64,000 nucleotides of DNA from Rhodococcus sp. B7740 (GTDB taxonomy: Bacteria; Actinomycetota; Actinomycetes; Mycobacteriales; Mycobacteriaceae). Location: contig NZ_CP010797.1 of NCBI RefSeq assembly GCF_000954115.1, positions 496,001-560,000 of the forward strand. The letters are read 5' to 3'. Positions within the stretch are counted from its first letter, which is position 1. Each line of letters opens with the position of its first letter. The position numbers and the translations under genes were made by a program. The notes under the pieces were generated by a model. It saw only the letters and a list, made by a program, of their open reading frames with translations, was not told the origin of the DNA and did not search any database. Positions 52,428 to 61,506 of the stretch are shown here, piece by piece.

Positions 52428-53052
52428 GCGACTGTGGTTGCCGAATCCCAAGGCCGGGACTCAGATCTGCGTCGGCTTCGACGGCTCGGAGTCCAACGAC
52501 TGGACTGCGATCCGCGCGCAGACGAAAGAGGGGTACTCGTTCACGCCGCGTTACGGTGACGAGCGGGCCCTGCGGCCGACGATCTGGAATCCGGCGGAGT
52601 ACGGCGGCCAGATACCGCGTGATCAGCTCGAGGTGGCAGTCGAGCACATCTTCGACCGCTGGGATGTGGTCCGGATGTACTGCGACCCGGAGGGTTACTA
52701 CTCCGAGATCGGGTCGTGGTCTGTGACGTACGGCGCGGACAAGGTGTTCGAGTGGCAGACCAACCGGCCTCGGCAGATGCACGAGGCGCTGCTGCGGTGC
52801 GAGACCGATCTGCGGAGCAAACGAATGACGCACGACGGGTGCCCGATCACGACCCGCCATGTCCTGAATGCACGCAACGTGCCGATGCCGTCGCAGCGGC
52901 ACGGCATCCGCAAGCCGGTGGGTGAGCATCACCGCAAGATCGACGCGGCGGTGGCCACGGTCCTCGCCAACGAGGCCACGCAAGATGCGTTGGTCGCGGG
53001 CTGGCCGGATCCGGTCGATCAGCGCGTGTTCTTCTTCCGAAACCGAAAATGA
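52414..53052 (+). CDS. Terminase large subunit, nuclease part
   Basis: 212 residues from ATG 52414, overlapping the ATPase frame by 14 bases (GTG 52408 also possible). RNase H-like nuclease: ICVGFDGSESNDWTAIRA (first Asp), VVRMYCDPEGYYSEI (second acidic residue) and HHRKIDAAVATVLANEA (third). It cuts concatemers during packaging. No convincing ribosome site precedes the start, so it probably began as the C-terminus of the upstream gene. Confidence 0.75.
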   Translation: MRGPERLWLPNPKAGTQICVGFDGSESNDWTAIRAQTKEGYSFTPRYGDERALRPTIWNPAEYGGQIPRDQLEVAVEHIFDRWDVVRMYCDPEGYYSEIGSWSVTYGADKVFEWQTNRPRQMHEALLRCETDLRSKRMTHDGCPITTRHVLNARNVPMPSQRHGIRKPVGEHHRKIDAAVATVLANEATQDALVAGWPDPVDQRVFFFRNRK

Positions 53053-53062
53053 AGGAGGGGTT

Positions 53063-54553
53063 GTGACAGCACCGATTCTGCGTACGACCCTGTCCTCGGA
53101 GCACCGGGACCTGATCGGCAAGATGAACGCGAGTCTGTCTCGCCTGCAGGCTGCCGACCGTCTGCACGATCTGTATTTCGAGGGCGATCAGCGGGTCAAG
53201 CAGCTCGGTATCGCTGTGCCCCCGGAGTTGCGGATGTTCGAGACCATCGCGAACTGGCCGCGGATGTACGTCGAGGAGATCGCGCGGCGGCAGCGAATCA
53301 AGTCTCTGATTCGACGCGATTCCAAGTCTGCGGTCGTCATCGACGAGGAGGGCAACGAAGAGCCACCGAAGGCGTCCCGCCAAGACATCGCCTTGCAGGA
53401 GAGCTTCGACGTCAACAATCTCGCCTCCGAGATCCGACTGCTGAACAAAGAGACGATGATCTACGGCCGCTGCTACATGACGGTCGGAACCAACGAGGAC
53501 GATGCCGACCACCCGCTGATCTCGGTCGAGTCCCCATTGCAGATGTCGTGCCTGATCGACCAGCGGCGACGCCGGATGAAAGCAGCGTTCCGCCAGTTCC
53601 GCACGGACGACGGCGATCGTGTCGGCACGTTGTTCCTGCCAGATCAGACGATCCAGGTGATTGCCGGGCCGCGTGGCTGGCAGTACGACGAGGTGGGCGG
53701 CGACGCCGAGAACGAGGACGACAACGACGCCGTCGACGATCACCAACTCGGTGTCATTCCGGTCGTGCTGTTCCTGAACCGTCGTCGGCTGGGCAAGTGG
53801 ACAGGCACGACCGAGATGAAGGACATCATGGGTCTGACCGACGCGTGTGCCCGCTCTCTGGCGAACATGCAGGTTGCCCAGGAGACGCACGGCACGCCCG
53901 GCAAATGGCTGCTCGGCGCGACGAAGGGCGACTTCGTCGATGAAGAGGGGCAGCCGATCCCACTGTGGGAGTCGTACTTCACTGCGATGGCTGCAACGGC
54001 CAAGGGTCCGCGCGATGCGATGTTCGGTCAATTCTCGGCATCGGATCTACGGAACTTCCACGACACGGTGAAGTTGTACGCGGGACTGGGCTCGTCTGTG
54101 ACGGGTCTGCCGATCCGGTACTTCGGCCAGAACACTGCGAATCCCGCTGCCGAAGGTGCTATCCGGGCCGACGAGTCACGGATCAACGGCAACGCCGATG
54201 AGAAGAACGAGAGCCAGGGGACAGGAATCGGGTGGGTGATGGTGCTTGAGGAGCGATTCCGCACTGGTGAGTGGCCGGATAAGGGCACGGCGATCAAGGT
54301 CGAGTGGAAAGATCCCGCTACCGCAACGAAGGCCGAAGAGGCGGACCATATCCAGAAGCTCAACGGCGGCACACCGGTGTACTCCCGCGAAGGTTCGTGG
54401 GACGAGCTCGGCTGGGACGAGGCACGTAAGAGCCGCGAACGCCGTAACTTTGCGGCCGAGAGTGATCCGGTGCTGGACCGGCTCAATCGCAAGTTGACCG
54501 AGGTACCCAAACGCACCCCGGGAGACATCGATGATTCCGGAACCGGCAGCTGA
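53063..54553 (+). CDS. Portal protein
   Basis: 496 residues from GTG 53063, with GAAGGAGGGG six bases upstream. SPP1-gp6-like portal: RLHDLYFEGDQRVKQLG, a wing region with MIYGRCYMTVGTNED and the long helix PAAEGAIRADESRINGNADEKN. It forms the dodecameric vertex through which DNA enters the head. It overlaps the MuF gene by 23 bases. Confidence 0.88.
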   Translation: MTAPILRTTLSSEHRDLIGKMNASLSRLQAADRLHDLYFEGDQRVKQLGIAVPPELRMFETIANWPRMYVEEIARRQRIKSLIRRDSKSAVVIDEEGNEEPPKASRQDIALQESFDVNNLASEIRLLNKETMIYGRCYMTVGTNEDDADHPLISVESPLQMSCLIDQRRRRMKAAFRQFRTDDGDRVGTLFLPDQTIQVIAGPRGWQYDEVGGDAENEDDNDAVDDHQLGVIPVVLFLNRRRLGKWTGTTEMKDIMGLTDACARSLANMQVAQETHGTPGKWLLGATKGDFVDEEGQPIPLWESYFTAMAATAKGPRDAMFGQFSASDLRNFHDTVKLYAGLGSSVTGLPIRYFGQNTANPAAEGAIRADESRINGNADEKNESQGTGIGWVMVLEERFRTGEWPDKGTAIKVEWKDPATATKAEEADHIQKLNGGTPVYSREGSWDELGWDEARKSRERRNFAAESDPVLDRLNRKLTEVPKRTPGDIDDSGTGS

Positions 54554-56747
54554 CAGTTACGTTCGCCAGCAAGGCATCCAGAACGACGTCATCGAGGCCG
54601 CAACGCAGATCTGGGGCCGTCGTCCGCCCCGCGATTTCGATGTGTGGTTCGCCGACAACGTCGATCGACTCGTTGCCGTCGTCGCTGCCGGACAGCAGGC
54701 TTCGGCCGTTGGCACCGACGAGTACGTCGCGGACACCCTCGACGCACTCGACACCGTCGTCGAGCCGATCGCGCAGGTCGATCCGGAAGGCCTGATCGGA
54801 GTTGCGTCCGACGGCCGCGCTCTGGACACGCTCATGTACTCGCCGATCATCACCGCGAAGGGCGAGATCAAAAAGGCGGTCGACCGCGGCCTCCCGATCG
54901 GCCCCGACGTGCTGTCGGCCGCGTGGGAGACAGGGCTGCGCATGACTCAGCTCCGGGCGCAGACGCAGGTCGCCGACGTCAACCGCGTCGCGACCGGGCT
55001 GAGTGTGACCGTGCGCCCGGACGTCGGGTACGTGCGGATGCTCAATCCGCCGTCGTGCTCGCGGTGTGCGGTGCTGGCTGGCCGGTTCTACCGATTCAGT
55101 AGCGGTTTCCTTCGGCACCCGTTCTGCGATTGCCGGCACATCGCGTCGACGGAGGACATCGCCGACGACCTCCGCACCGACCCGATGGACTACTTCGCCT
55201 CGCTCGATCCGCGGATGCAGGACAAGATCTTCACTCTCGCAGGGGCGCAGGCCATTCGCGAGGGCGCGGACATCGCGCAGGTCGTCAACGCGCGCCGCGG
55301 TGCGCACGGACTCGCCACCGCGGGCCGACTCGTTCGCCGTGACGTCTACGGGCAGAGCCTGTTCACCACGACCGAGGGCGTCACCAAGCGCGGTGTCGCA
55401 GGCAAGCTGATCCGACGCCGCGGCCGGACGCCGGAGACGACACCCAGGCTGATGCCCGAGGACATCTACGAGCTGTCGGGTGGCGATCGCGACGAGGCGC
55501 TCCGTCTCCTGCGGTTGAATGGCTACGTCCTCGACCGGTCGGGTCCTCGCTCTGGAATCGGATCACGAATTGGCCTGGTGCCCAATCTCGACGCGACCGT
55601 CAAGCCGCCGATGCCGGTGAAACCGCCCATGGTCGATCTCGATGCAGTGGCCGATTGGCTCGGAGCCGAGGACAAGTACAAGGCCGACGTCAAGAAATGG
55701 CTCGCGGCCGAAAAGAAGTACACCGCCGACGTGAAGAAGTGGCTCGCAGCGGAGAAGAAGTTCAACGCCTCGCGGATCCTGTCGCCCGCTACGCGCGAAC
55801 TCGTCGCCACCGCCAAGGCGTCTCTGCCAGTGGACAGAGCCGGATGGCTCGACACAACGATCAAGTACCCGAAGGACCGTAACGGCGCAAAGCTGGTCCC
55901 CGAAGAGCTGCGGCGGCACCTCGACTCGACATTGTCTGTCGGTCGTGCCGTGCGCGACGATGCGATGAAACGCATCGCCAAGGACACACAGGTCAAGAGG
56001 CTACTGGCCGAGGAAAAGGAACTGGTCGCCAGCGGCGGTGCGTTTGCTCCGCGTCGCAACGAGATCTCCAAGCTCGTAGCCAAGCGCGAGCAACAGCTCA
56101 TCCTCGACACGCTGCGGGAGATTCGCCAGATCGGTGGAGTGAAGCAGCCAGCAGTCATCGCCGACTTCGGCATATCGAGTGCAACAGCCGGCACTGCGGA
56201 AGGCTTGGCCTCTCTGCGCCGAGCAGAATCGATCTTCCCCGCAGATTGGTTGCGGACCGCATCTGCCAGCCGCTTGGATATCGGCAAAGCAGATCGAGCC
56301 TTCTATTCCGCAAATTACGACTACATCGCCGCTGACGCCAAGGACGAGAAGCCCAACTACCGCGGAGGTTTCGACTCCCATCCCGACGAGGTGATGGCAC
56401 ACGAACTGGGCCACCGCATGGAATCGAAGATCGACGGACTCACGCAGCTGGAGTTCGCCCTGCTTCGCTCCCGCTCCACGAAAGACGGGGTCCTCGAACA
56501 GCTCACCCGGGTGTATCCCAACGATGCTGCACTGGCCGCCGAGGTTGGGTACGAGGACGACTGGAAGGATCGGTACGCGGGCAAGTCGTACGCCGACGAC
56601 TCCACGATGGCCGATCCGGCGCGCCGTCCTGCGGAAGTGTTCCAGGTAGGTTTGCAGGACACATTCGGACGCAGCAACACCAAGGGTGAGTTCGACGAGT
56701 CGAGTCAGCTACAGGAATTCGTGATCGGAGTGATGGCGCTTCTATGA
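54531..56747 (+). CDS. MuF minor capsid protein with C-terminal HExxH metallopeptidase-like domain
   Basis: 738 residues. The N-terminal MuF part (to about 240) ends in SCSRCAVLAGRFYRF...HPFCDCRHI, the typical Cys/His cluster. A linker with a 14-residue repeat (KKWLAAEKKY) follows at about 380-410. The C-terminal domain holds HPDEVMAHELGHRMESKI (HELGH at 624-628) and RRPAEVFQVGLQDTFG, a possible glutamate ligand, as in zincin/anthrax-LF-like peptidases. MuF proteins are injected or sit at the portal; long C-terminal toxin domains are known in phage MuF proteins. A role as toxin, or alternatively in head maturation, is inferred. Confidence 0.8.
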   Translation: MIPEPAADSYVRQQGIQNDVIEAATQIWGRRPPRDFDVWFADNVDRLVAVVAAGQQASAVGTDEYVADTLDALDTVVEPIAQVDPEGLIGVASDGRALDTLMYSPIITAKGEIKKAVDRGLPIGPDVLSAAWETGLRMTQLRAQTQVADVNRVATGLSVTVRPDVGYVRMLNPPSCSRCAVLAGRFYRFSSGFLRHPFCDCRHIASTEDIADDLRTDPMDYFASLDPRMQDKIFTLAGAQAIREGADIAQVVNARRGAHGLATAGRLVRRDVYGQSLFTTTEGVTKRGVAGKLIRRRGRTPETTPRLMPEDIYELSGGDRDEALRLLRLNGYVLDRSGPRSGIGSRIGLVPNLDATVKPPMPVKPPMVDLDAVADWLGAEDKYKADVKKWLAAEKKYTADVKKWLAAEKKFNASRILSPATRELVATAKASLPVDRAGWLDTTIKYPKDRNGAKLVPEELRRHLDSTLSVGRAVRDDAMKRIAKDTQVKRLLAEEKELVASGGAFAPRRNEISKLVAKREQQLILDTLREIRQIGGVKQPAVIADFGISSATAGTAEGLASLRRAESIFPADWLRTASASRLDIGKADRAFYSANYDYIAADAKDEKPNYRGGFDSHPDEVMAHELGHRMESKIDGLTQLEFALLRSRSTKDGVLEQLTRVYPNDAALAAEVGYEDDWKDRYAGKSYADDSTMADPARRPAEVFQVGLQDTFGRSNTKGEFDESSQLQEFVIGVMALL
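55674..55757 (+). repeat. Two tandem 42-bp units in the MuF linker
   Basis: Units 55674-55715 and 55716-55757 encode near-identical 14-residue segments (KY-x-ADVKKWLAAEK) and differ mainly at third positions, which shows selection on the protein rather than a recent duplication. Confidence 0.75.
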
Positions 56748-57016
56748 CCTGGAAAGTGACGTCCCAGACGGACCCGGAACGGTGGCTCGAGTCCACCGGC
56801 GGTATCGAGTTCACCGCCGACCCCGAGACAGTGTACGAGCTCGGCGATCTCGGCCAGCTGGTGTACCCGCTGACCCCGGTCGGCCCGGGGGTACGCGGAG
56901 TGCAGACACCGTCCGAACTGTTCGGTGCCGCGTGGTACGTCATTCCGTCACCTCGAGTGGCCGGCGACCATCCGCCTTACCCGGCCATTCCGAACGATCC
57001 TGACGTCATCTACTGA
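56744..57016 (+). CDS. Small protein coupled to MuF gene
   Basis: 90 residues; ATGA overlap with the MuF stop. Beta-rich pattern (GIEFTADPETVYELGDLGQLVYPLTP) and Pro-rich end. Its position makes it a candidate immunity or partner protein for the MuF C-terminal domain, but small structural proteins also occur here. It ends just before a strong terminator. Confidence 0.5.
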   Translation: MTWKVTSQTDPERWLESTGGIEFTADPETVYELGDLGQLVYPLTPVGPGVRGVQTPSELFGAAWYVIPSPRVAGDHPPYPAIPNDPDVIY

Positions 57017-57026
57017 CTGACTTTGC

Positions 57027-57059
57027 AAGGCCCCGAACGCAACTGCGGTCGGGGCCTTT
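57027..57059 (+). terminator. Terminator between MuF block and scaffold gene
   Basis: Perfect 10-bp stem AAGGCCCCGA/TCGGGGCCTT with a 12-base loop, followed by TTC. It may tune expression of the capsid genes relative to portal and MuF; the remaining 97 bases before the scaffold gene would have to hold a promoter if termination is efficient. Confidence 0.7.
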
Positions 57060-57156
57060 CTCATGCCCGTGTCACGCGCGGGCCGTTTTCGCCTGACCCG
57101 CACTGGGGCAGGTATCACGCTGCCCGCACGGGGCGCACCACTAGGAGAAACCGCTC

Positions 57157-57864
57157 ATGCGCAGAACCATCCTGTCCGACGAAATGTTCGCCTCGCTCGT
57201 CACCCGTGGCCGCCAGCCGGTCGTGTGGTCGGTCCAGCCGCTGCAGCAGCAGATGGACAAAGACGATCCCGACGACAAGGACGACCCTGACGACTCCGAC
57301 GATCCGGACGACGACAAGGACGACCCCGACGACGACAAAGACGACGTCGACGACACCGACGATCCGGACGACGACAAGGACGACCCCGACGACAAGAAGT
57401 TGGGGCCGAAGGGTGAACGCGCTCTCGCTGCGATGAAGGAGAAGCTGCGCACCGAGCGGGCACGCCGCCGTGCGGCCGAAGCGAAGAACTCGGCTGCGGT
57501 AGTGGACGACAAGGCGAAAGAGGCGGAGCGGGACATTCTCGCGAAAGCCAACTCGCGAATTCTGCGTTCGGAAGTACGGGCCGCTGCTGCGGGCAAGCTC
57601 ACCGACCCTGCCGACGCAATCAAGTTTCTCGACCTCGATCAGTTCGATGTCGGTGAAGACGGCGAAGTGGACGAGGACGAGATCGGGGATGCGATCGACG
57701 AACTGGTCAAGCGGAAGCCGTATTTGGCCGCGCAAAGCGGCGACCAGAAGAGAAGGCGTGCACCCAAGGGTGACCGCAGGCAGGGCGGTGGTGGTCGCGA
57801 TGCGACCGGCACGGTGTCTGCCGGCCGCTCGCTGTACGAGGCCAAGAAGAAAAAAACCACCTAA
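57157..57864 (+). CDS. Scaffolding protein with Asp-rich repeats
   Basis: 235 residues. Residues 35-80 are a run of DDPDD-K/S units (DKDDPDDKDDPDDSDDPDDD...), followed by a basic coiled-coil helix (KGERALAAMKEKLRTERARRRAAEAK) and a basic C-terminus (QKRRRAPKGDRRQ), which in scaffolds binds capsid protein. It guides procapsid assembly. The repeat length probably varies between relatives. Confidence 0.8.
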   Translation: MRRTILSDEMFASLVTRGRQPVVWSVQPLQQQMDKDDPDDKDDPDDSDDPDDDKDDPDDDKDDVDDTDDPDDDKDDPDDKKLGPKGERALAAMKEKLRTERARRRAAEAKNSAAVVDDKAKEAERDILAKANSRILRSEVRAAAAGKLTDPADAIKFLDLDQFDVGEDGEVDEDEIGDAIDELVKRKPYLAAQSGDQKRRRAPKGDRRQGGGGRDATGTVSAGRSLYEAKKKKTT

Positions 57865-57895
57865 TCGAACTGACCTCTGAAGGAGGGACATTCAC

Positions 57896-58258
57896 ATGGA
57901 TCTCAACGTCAAGCGCGAAGATTTCGGCCAGGACGATCGGTCGTGGCTCGCCACTGCACACGGCACCGAGACCGCGCGTCCGATCAACATCGACGTCGCG
58001 TCGTTCGCTGGCAAGGTCGTCGACGGCTGGATCAAGTCCGGGTACGCGCTCAAGAAGATCGGATCTCGCTACGGACTCCGGACCGATGGCGACGCCGACG
58101 CGATCGAGGGCCACCTCTACACCGCGGTGAAGGTTCCGGCCGGACTCTCGGTCGTCGCCGGCGCTTTGTACTGGCACGGCGCGGTCGTCACCGCAAAGCT
58201 GCCGCAGTCCGTCAACACCGCGGGGCAGGCAACTGCACGCGACATCCGATACTTCTAG
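57896..58258 (+). CDS. Capsid decoration/head accessory protein (putative)
   Basis: 120 residues with GGAGGGACA before the ATG. VKVPAGLSVVAGALYWHGAVV and the Gly-rich beta pattern resemble head decoration proteins that lie between scaffold and major capsid genes. Assignment rests mostly on position. Confidence 0.55.
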   Translation: MDLNVKREDFGQDDRSWLATAHGTETARPINIDVASFAGKVVDGWIKSGYALKKIGSRYGLRTDGDADAIEGHLYTAVKVPAGLSVVAGALYWHGAVVTAKLPQSVNTAGQATARDIRYF

Positions 58259-58275
58259 GAAGGGGCTGAACAGCA

Positions 58276-59298
58276 ATGGTGGCTCTGGTACTCAACAGCG
58301 ACTACATTTCTCCCGCCGAACTGTCCGGCTACGTCCGCGAGGCGTTGAAGGACCGCCCGATCAACGATCTGGCGCTCGTCGACGATCTGCTCCCGGACAC
58401 CCTGATCGACGACGTCGACTTCCGGGCGAACATCACCCAGCTCGGACTGCGACGTGCCGCGAAGTTCCGCACGTACGACACCGAGGCTCCGCAGTCCGCG
58501 CGCAAGGGCGTGGCGCGGATCTCCGGTGAGCTCCCTCCGATCTCGGAGAAGCGCATCCTCGGTGAGTACGACCGGCTGCGTCTGCGCAAGGCGGACAGCG
58601 CGATTCTCGACATCATCCTCAACGATGCCGTCGAACTGGCCGAGGCGCTCAAGACCCGCATGATCATGGCCAAGGCTCAGGCGGTCGTGACCAGCAAGGT
58701 CTCGCTCGCGCAGGACGGCCTAGAAGTCGAGGCCGACTTCCAGCGGTCGGCCGGTCACTCGGTCACCGCGGCGACGCTCTGGTCCGGCGCGGCCGATCCG
58801 ATTCTCGATCAGGAGTCATGGTTCACCGTCTTCCGACTCCTCAACTCGGGCAACCCCGCCCGTGCGATCACCTCGCAGCGCGTGATGTCCACGCTCATGC
58901 GCAACCCGGTGATCAAGGCGATGTGCCTCGCTCCCGGTGCGACGCAGGGAATCGTCACGCGGGAACAGGTCAACGCCTTGTTCACCTCGTTCGGACATCC
59001 CCCCTTCGAGATCTTCGACGCCCAGGTCGAGGACTACAACGGCAACACGGTCCGCCTGATCCCGGACGACCGGATCCTGTACATCGCCTCGAACGGTGCC
59101 AAGCTCGGCGAAACCCTGTGGGGCATCACGGCCGAGGCCATCGAGTCCGACTACAACATCGACGCCACCGAAGCGCCGGGCATCGTGGTCGGCTCATACA
59201 TCAACCCCGATCCGATTCAGCGTTGGACGAAGGCCTCGGGCATCGGCCTGCCGATCCTCGGCAACTCCAACGCGACGATGATTGCGAAGGTGCTCTGA
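58276..59298 (+). CDS. Major capsid protein
   Basis: 340 residues. HK97-fold capsid subunit of the lambda gpE-like family: YISPAELSGYVREALKDRP at the N-terminus, the E-loop region GVARISGELPPISEKRILGEYDRLRLR, and conserved ILYIASNGAKLGETLWGITAE and the GIVVGSYINPDP end. Strong RBS (AGGAAGGGG). Expected to be the most abundant late product. Confidence 0.9.
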   Translation: MVALVLNSDYISPAELSGYVREALKDRPINDLALVDDLLPDTLIDDVDFRANITQLGLRRAAKFRTYDTEAPQSARKGVARISGELPPISEKRILGEYDRLRLRKADSAILDIILNDAVELAEALKTRMIMAKAQAVVTSKVSLAQDGLEVEADFQRSAGHSVTAATLWSGAADPILDQESWFTVFRLLNSGNPARAITSQRVMSTLMRNPVIKAMCLAPGATQGIVTREQVNALFTSFGHPPFEIFDAQVEDYNGNTVRLIPDDRILYIASNGAKLGETLWGITAEAIESDYNIDATEAPGIVVGSYINPDPIQRWTKASGIGLPILGNSNATMIAKVL

Positions 59299-59672
59299 TG
59301 GCAAACCTCACCACGATCGTGCACGTTCCGGACGAGAACGGGACCTACCACATCTTCAACCCCGGTGACGAAGTGCCGGACTGGGCGGTCAAGGCGATTA
59401 CCAACCCGACAGTGTGGGACGAACCGCCGGTGATCGCAGCCAAGACCACGGCCGCGAAGAAGACCGCGGCGAAGAAGGCAGCACCGCGCAAGGCAACGGT
59501 CGCCGCGGCCGCCGACGCCGGAACTGGCTCCGACGCCACCGGTGGTGACACCGACGGAGACGGTGACAATGCGGACGGCGGCGACAGCAGCGGCGAGGAC
59601 GCAGACTCGTCGGGTGGCGGAGACAACGCCGACTCGACTGCTGCCGACTCGTCGGCGTCCATCGGGGACTGA
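59298..59672 (+). CDS. Hypothetical protein with acidic low-complexity tail
   Basis: 124 residues, ATG in the stop of the capsid gene. N-terminal 50 residues look folded (VHVPDENGTYHIFNPGDEVPDWAVKAI); then a Lys/Ala stretch and a Gly/Asp/Ser tail. Likely a small head protein. Confidence 0.55.
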   Translation: MANLTTIVHVPDENGTYHIFNPGDEVPDWAVKAITNPTVWDEPPVIAAKTTAAKKTAAKKAAPRKATVAAAADAGTGSDATGGDTDGDGDNADGGDSSGEDADSSGGGDNADSTAADSSASIGD

Positions 59673-59675
59673 CCG

Positions 59676-60152
59676 ATGGCGTCGACGGATCCGCTGATCA
59701 CCGTCGACCACATTCGTGACGCCAGCCAGGAAAGCTTTCCCGAGGACGCGAACTCCCCGGAGCTGAAGCAACTTCAGTTCCTCATTCGGTTCGCGTCCGG
59801 GAAGGCCCGCAACGACGTGCGCCGCACGTCAGGGCTGGACCTCGATCGCGGACTCGCAGAGGGCCTGCTCGACCGAGACGTGATGATCGGCGTGATGTCG
59901 GTGGCGGTCATCCGCGCACTGACAAACTTCCGGCGAGGCCTCGGCGTGAAGTCGATGCAATTTCCGGAAGAGACGACCGAGTTCGATCTCGCTCCGGACG
60001 CGTCGTCGCTGGTGTACTTCACACCGAGCGAAATCGCGGACCTCACACCGATGCCCGCCAAGGGCGGACTCGAATCGTCGTCGTTCTCAATCTCGCCGTC
60101 CTACGCACCGGACCGCCGACCGCAACACTTCCGTCGGGACTTTCTCACATGA
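59676..60152 (+). CDS. Head-to-tail adaptor (connector) protein
   Basis: 158 residues of the Gp15/gp6-like adaptor type: helical N-terminus LITVDHIRDASQESFP...LKQLQFLIRFASGKARNDVRR, then MSVAVIRALTNFRRG. It attaches below the portal. The overlap with the next gene is four bases. Confidence 0.7.
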   Translation: MASTDPLITVDHIRDASQESFPEDANSPELKQLQFLIRFASGKARNDVRRTSGLDLDRGLAEGLLDRDVMIGVMSVAVIRALTNFRRGLGVKSMQFPEETTEFDLAPDASSLVYFTPSEIADLTPMPAKGGLESSSFSISPSYAPDRRPQHFRRDFLT

Positions 60153-60568
60153 GGCGGTACCCGCAGAACTGGTCGGTGCTCCGCGAGAACCCTCCGGTCT
60201 ACGACGAGTCGACAGGCAACAAGATTCCGGTCCCGCCGACGGCAGTTCCGGTCACCGGACTGCTGTCGCTGCGTTTCCTCGAGACGAAGCAAGAGCAGCT
60301 TCCCGGAGAGCTGACGACCAGTCAGATGGTGCTGCAGCTCAACGCTCCGGTACCGGGCGGACTGAACGGCCGGGACCGACTCCGCTTCGACGGTGATACC
60401 CGCACGGCCGGACCGGACGCGACCGACATCGTCGAGGTCGGTCAGATCGTGTACGTCCGTGGCCGGCCGAAAGAGCGACGGTCGGCCGCCGGAGGCCCGG
60501 TGCAGTACGTGGTGGCAATCGTCGAGCACGGATCGGATATGGCCTCGAACCCAGAGTTGACCCCGTAA
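60149..60568 (+). CDS. Head closure (stopper) protein
   Basis: 139 residues. Beta-rich with VPVTGLLSLRFLETKQEQLPGE and DIVEVGQIVYVRGRPKER, fitting the gp16-type stopper position after the adaptor. It seals the connector after packaging. Confidence 0.6.
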   Translation: MRRYPQNWSVLRENPPVYDESTGNKIPVPPTAVPVTGLLSLRFLETKQEQLPGELTTSQMVLQLNAPVPGGLNGRDRLRFDGDTRTAGPDATDIVEVGQIVYVRGRPKERRSAAGGPVQYVVAIVEHGSDMASNPELTP

Positions 60569-60588
60569 CCGAAAGCGAGTGATCCGCA

Positions 60589-60855
60589 ATGGATCAGCCC
60601 GAAGCGCATCAGCCGAAACCGCAACCGCCCTACCCGACGACGTCGCATTTTGTGGTGACGCAGTTGGCCAAGGATCTCGACGGTCTGGCGTTCGGTGCGG
60701 CCGATTGGCATTTCAACTTCAGGACCGACCCGAACTATTACGCGTCACTCGCGCAGGCAGTGCTCAACGCACAGGCCGGGTGGTTCCTCGACATGCGGAC
60801 CCGCGAATGGGTTCTGCGTGAACAGCTTTCCGATGAACAGAAGGCAATGACCTGA
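60589..60855 (+). CDS. Hypothetical connector-region protein
   Basis: 88 residues (HFVVTQLAKDLDGLAFGAADWHFNFRTDPNYYA). Small proteins of this kind are common among the neck genes. No specific function. Confidence 0.5.
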   Translation: MDQPEAHQPKPQPPYPTTSHFVVTQLAKDLDGLAFGAADWHFNFRTDPNYYASLAQAVLNAQAGWFLDMRTREWVLREQLSDEQKAMT

Positions 60856-60901
60856 CCTGTCCCGGTCGGGTCGCCCGCACTTACGAAGGAGATTGACCAC
60901 C

Positions 60902-61204
60902 ATGGCCGATACCGAAAACACCGAGCCGTCCGCTCAGCCGATCGTCGTGTGGACCGACGACAAGGGGCGCAGGCACCACGCCGCCGAGGGCACGTTCGCT
61001 CACAAGGCGTACCTGGCCGAGGAAAAGCTGAAGGAGGGCAAGACTGCTGCGGCCGCCGAGCCCGACGCCGACGCAGACCAGGGCGGGGATGCTGACGTCG
61101 CTAAGACCGACGCATCCGTTCCCGCGACTCCTGCCGAGCTGACCTCGACACCGGGTGGTCGGCCTGCCGGGCCGCCGAAGGCCGCCGCGCCCAAGTCGTC
61201 CTGA
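60902..61204 (+). CDS. Hypothetical Ala/Asp-rich protein in neck region
   Basis: 100 residues from ATG 60902 behind AAGGAGA. Starts with IVVWTDDKGRRHHAAEGTFAHKAYL, then low-complexity AEPDADADQGGDADV and a Pro/Ala tail. It resembles the small protein after the capsid gene (59298) in layout. Confidence 0.5.
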   Translation: MADTENTEPSAQPIVVWTDDKGRRHHAAEGTFAHKAYLAEEKLKEGKTAAAAEPDADADQGGDADVAKTDASVPATPAELTSTPGGRPAGPPKAAAPKSS

Positions 61205-61506
61205 TGTCTGCTCGCCTGACCATCTTTCCGGGGCAGGTACGCGAGCAGGTCACCGCGACAACGATCGAGGGTCGCATCGCAATCGCGACGGAGATCGTCG
61301 ACGAGGCGCGCGCAGCTGCCCCGGTCGACACCGGCTACTTCCAGTCGGAGTTCCTGGTGGAGTACGAGGGTAGGCGGGTGTTCGCGGTGAACGCGGCCGA
61401 CGACGCCAGCTACATCGAGTACGGCACTCTCGATACTCCGCCGGCGGCGGTGATGACCGATGCGGCTCGCGCGCACGGTAAGTACTCCGGCTGGACTCCG
61501 CGATGA
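61204..61506 (+). CDS. Tail completion / neck protein (HK97 gp10-like)
   Basis: 100 residues. VDEARAAAPVDTGYFQSEFLVEYEG and DASYIEYGTLDTPPAAVM match the AP-V-D-T-G and YIEYGT pattern of the gp10/gp22 family, which join tail to head. ATG lies in the preceding stop. Confidence 0.75.
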   Translation: MSARLTIFPGQVREQVTATTIEGRIAIATEIVDEARAAAPVDTGYFQSEFLVEYEGRRVFAVNAADDASYIEYGTLDTPPAAVMTDAARAHGKYSGWTPR

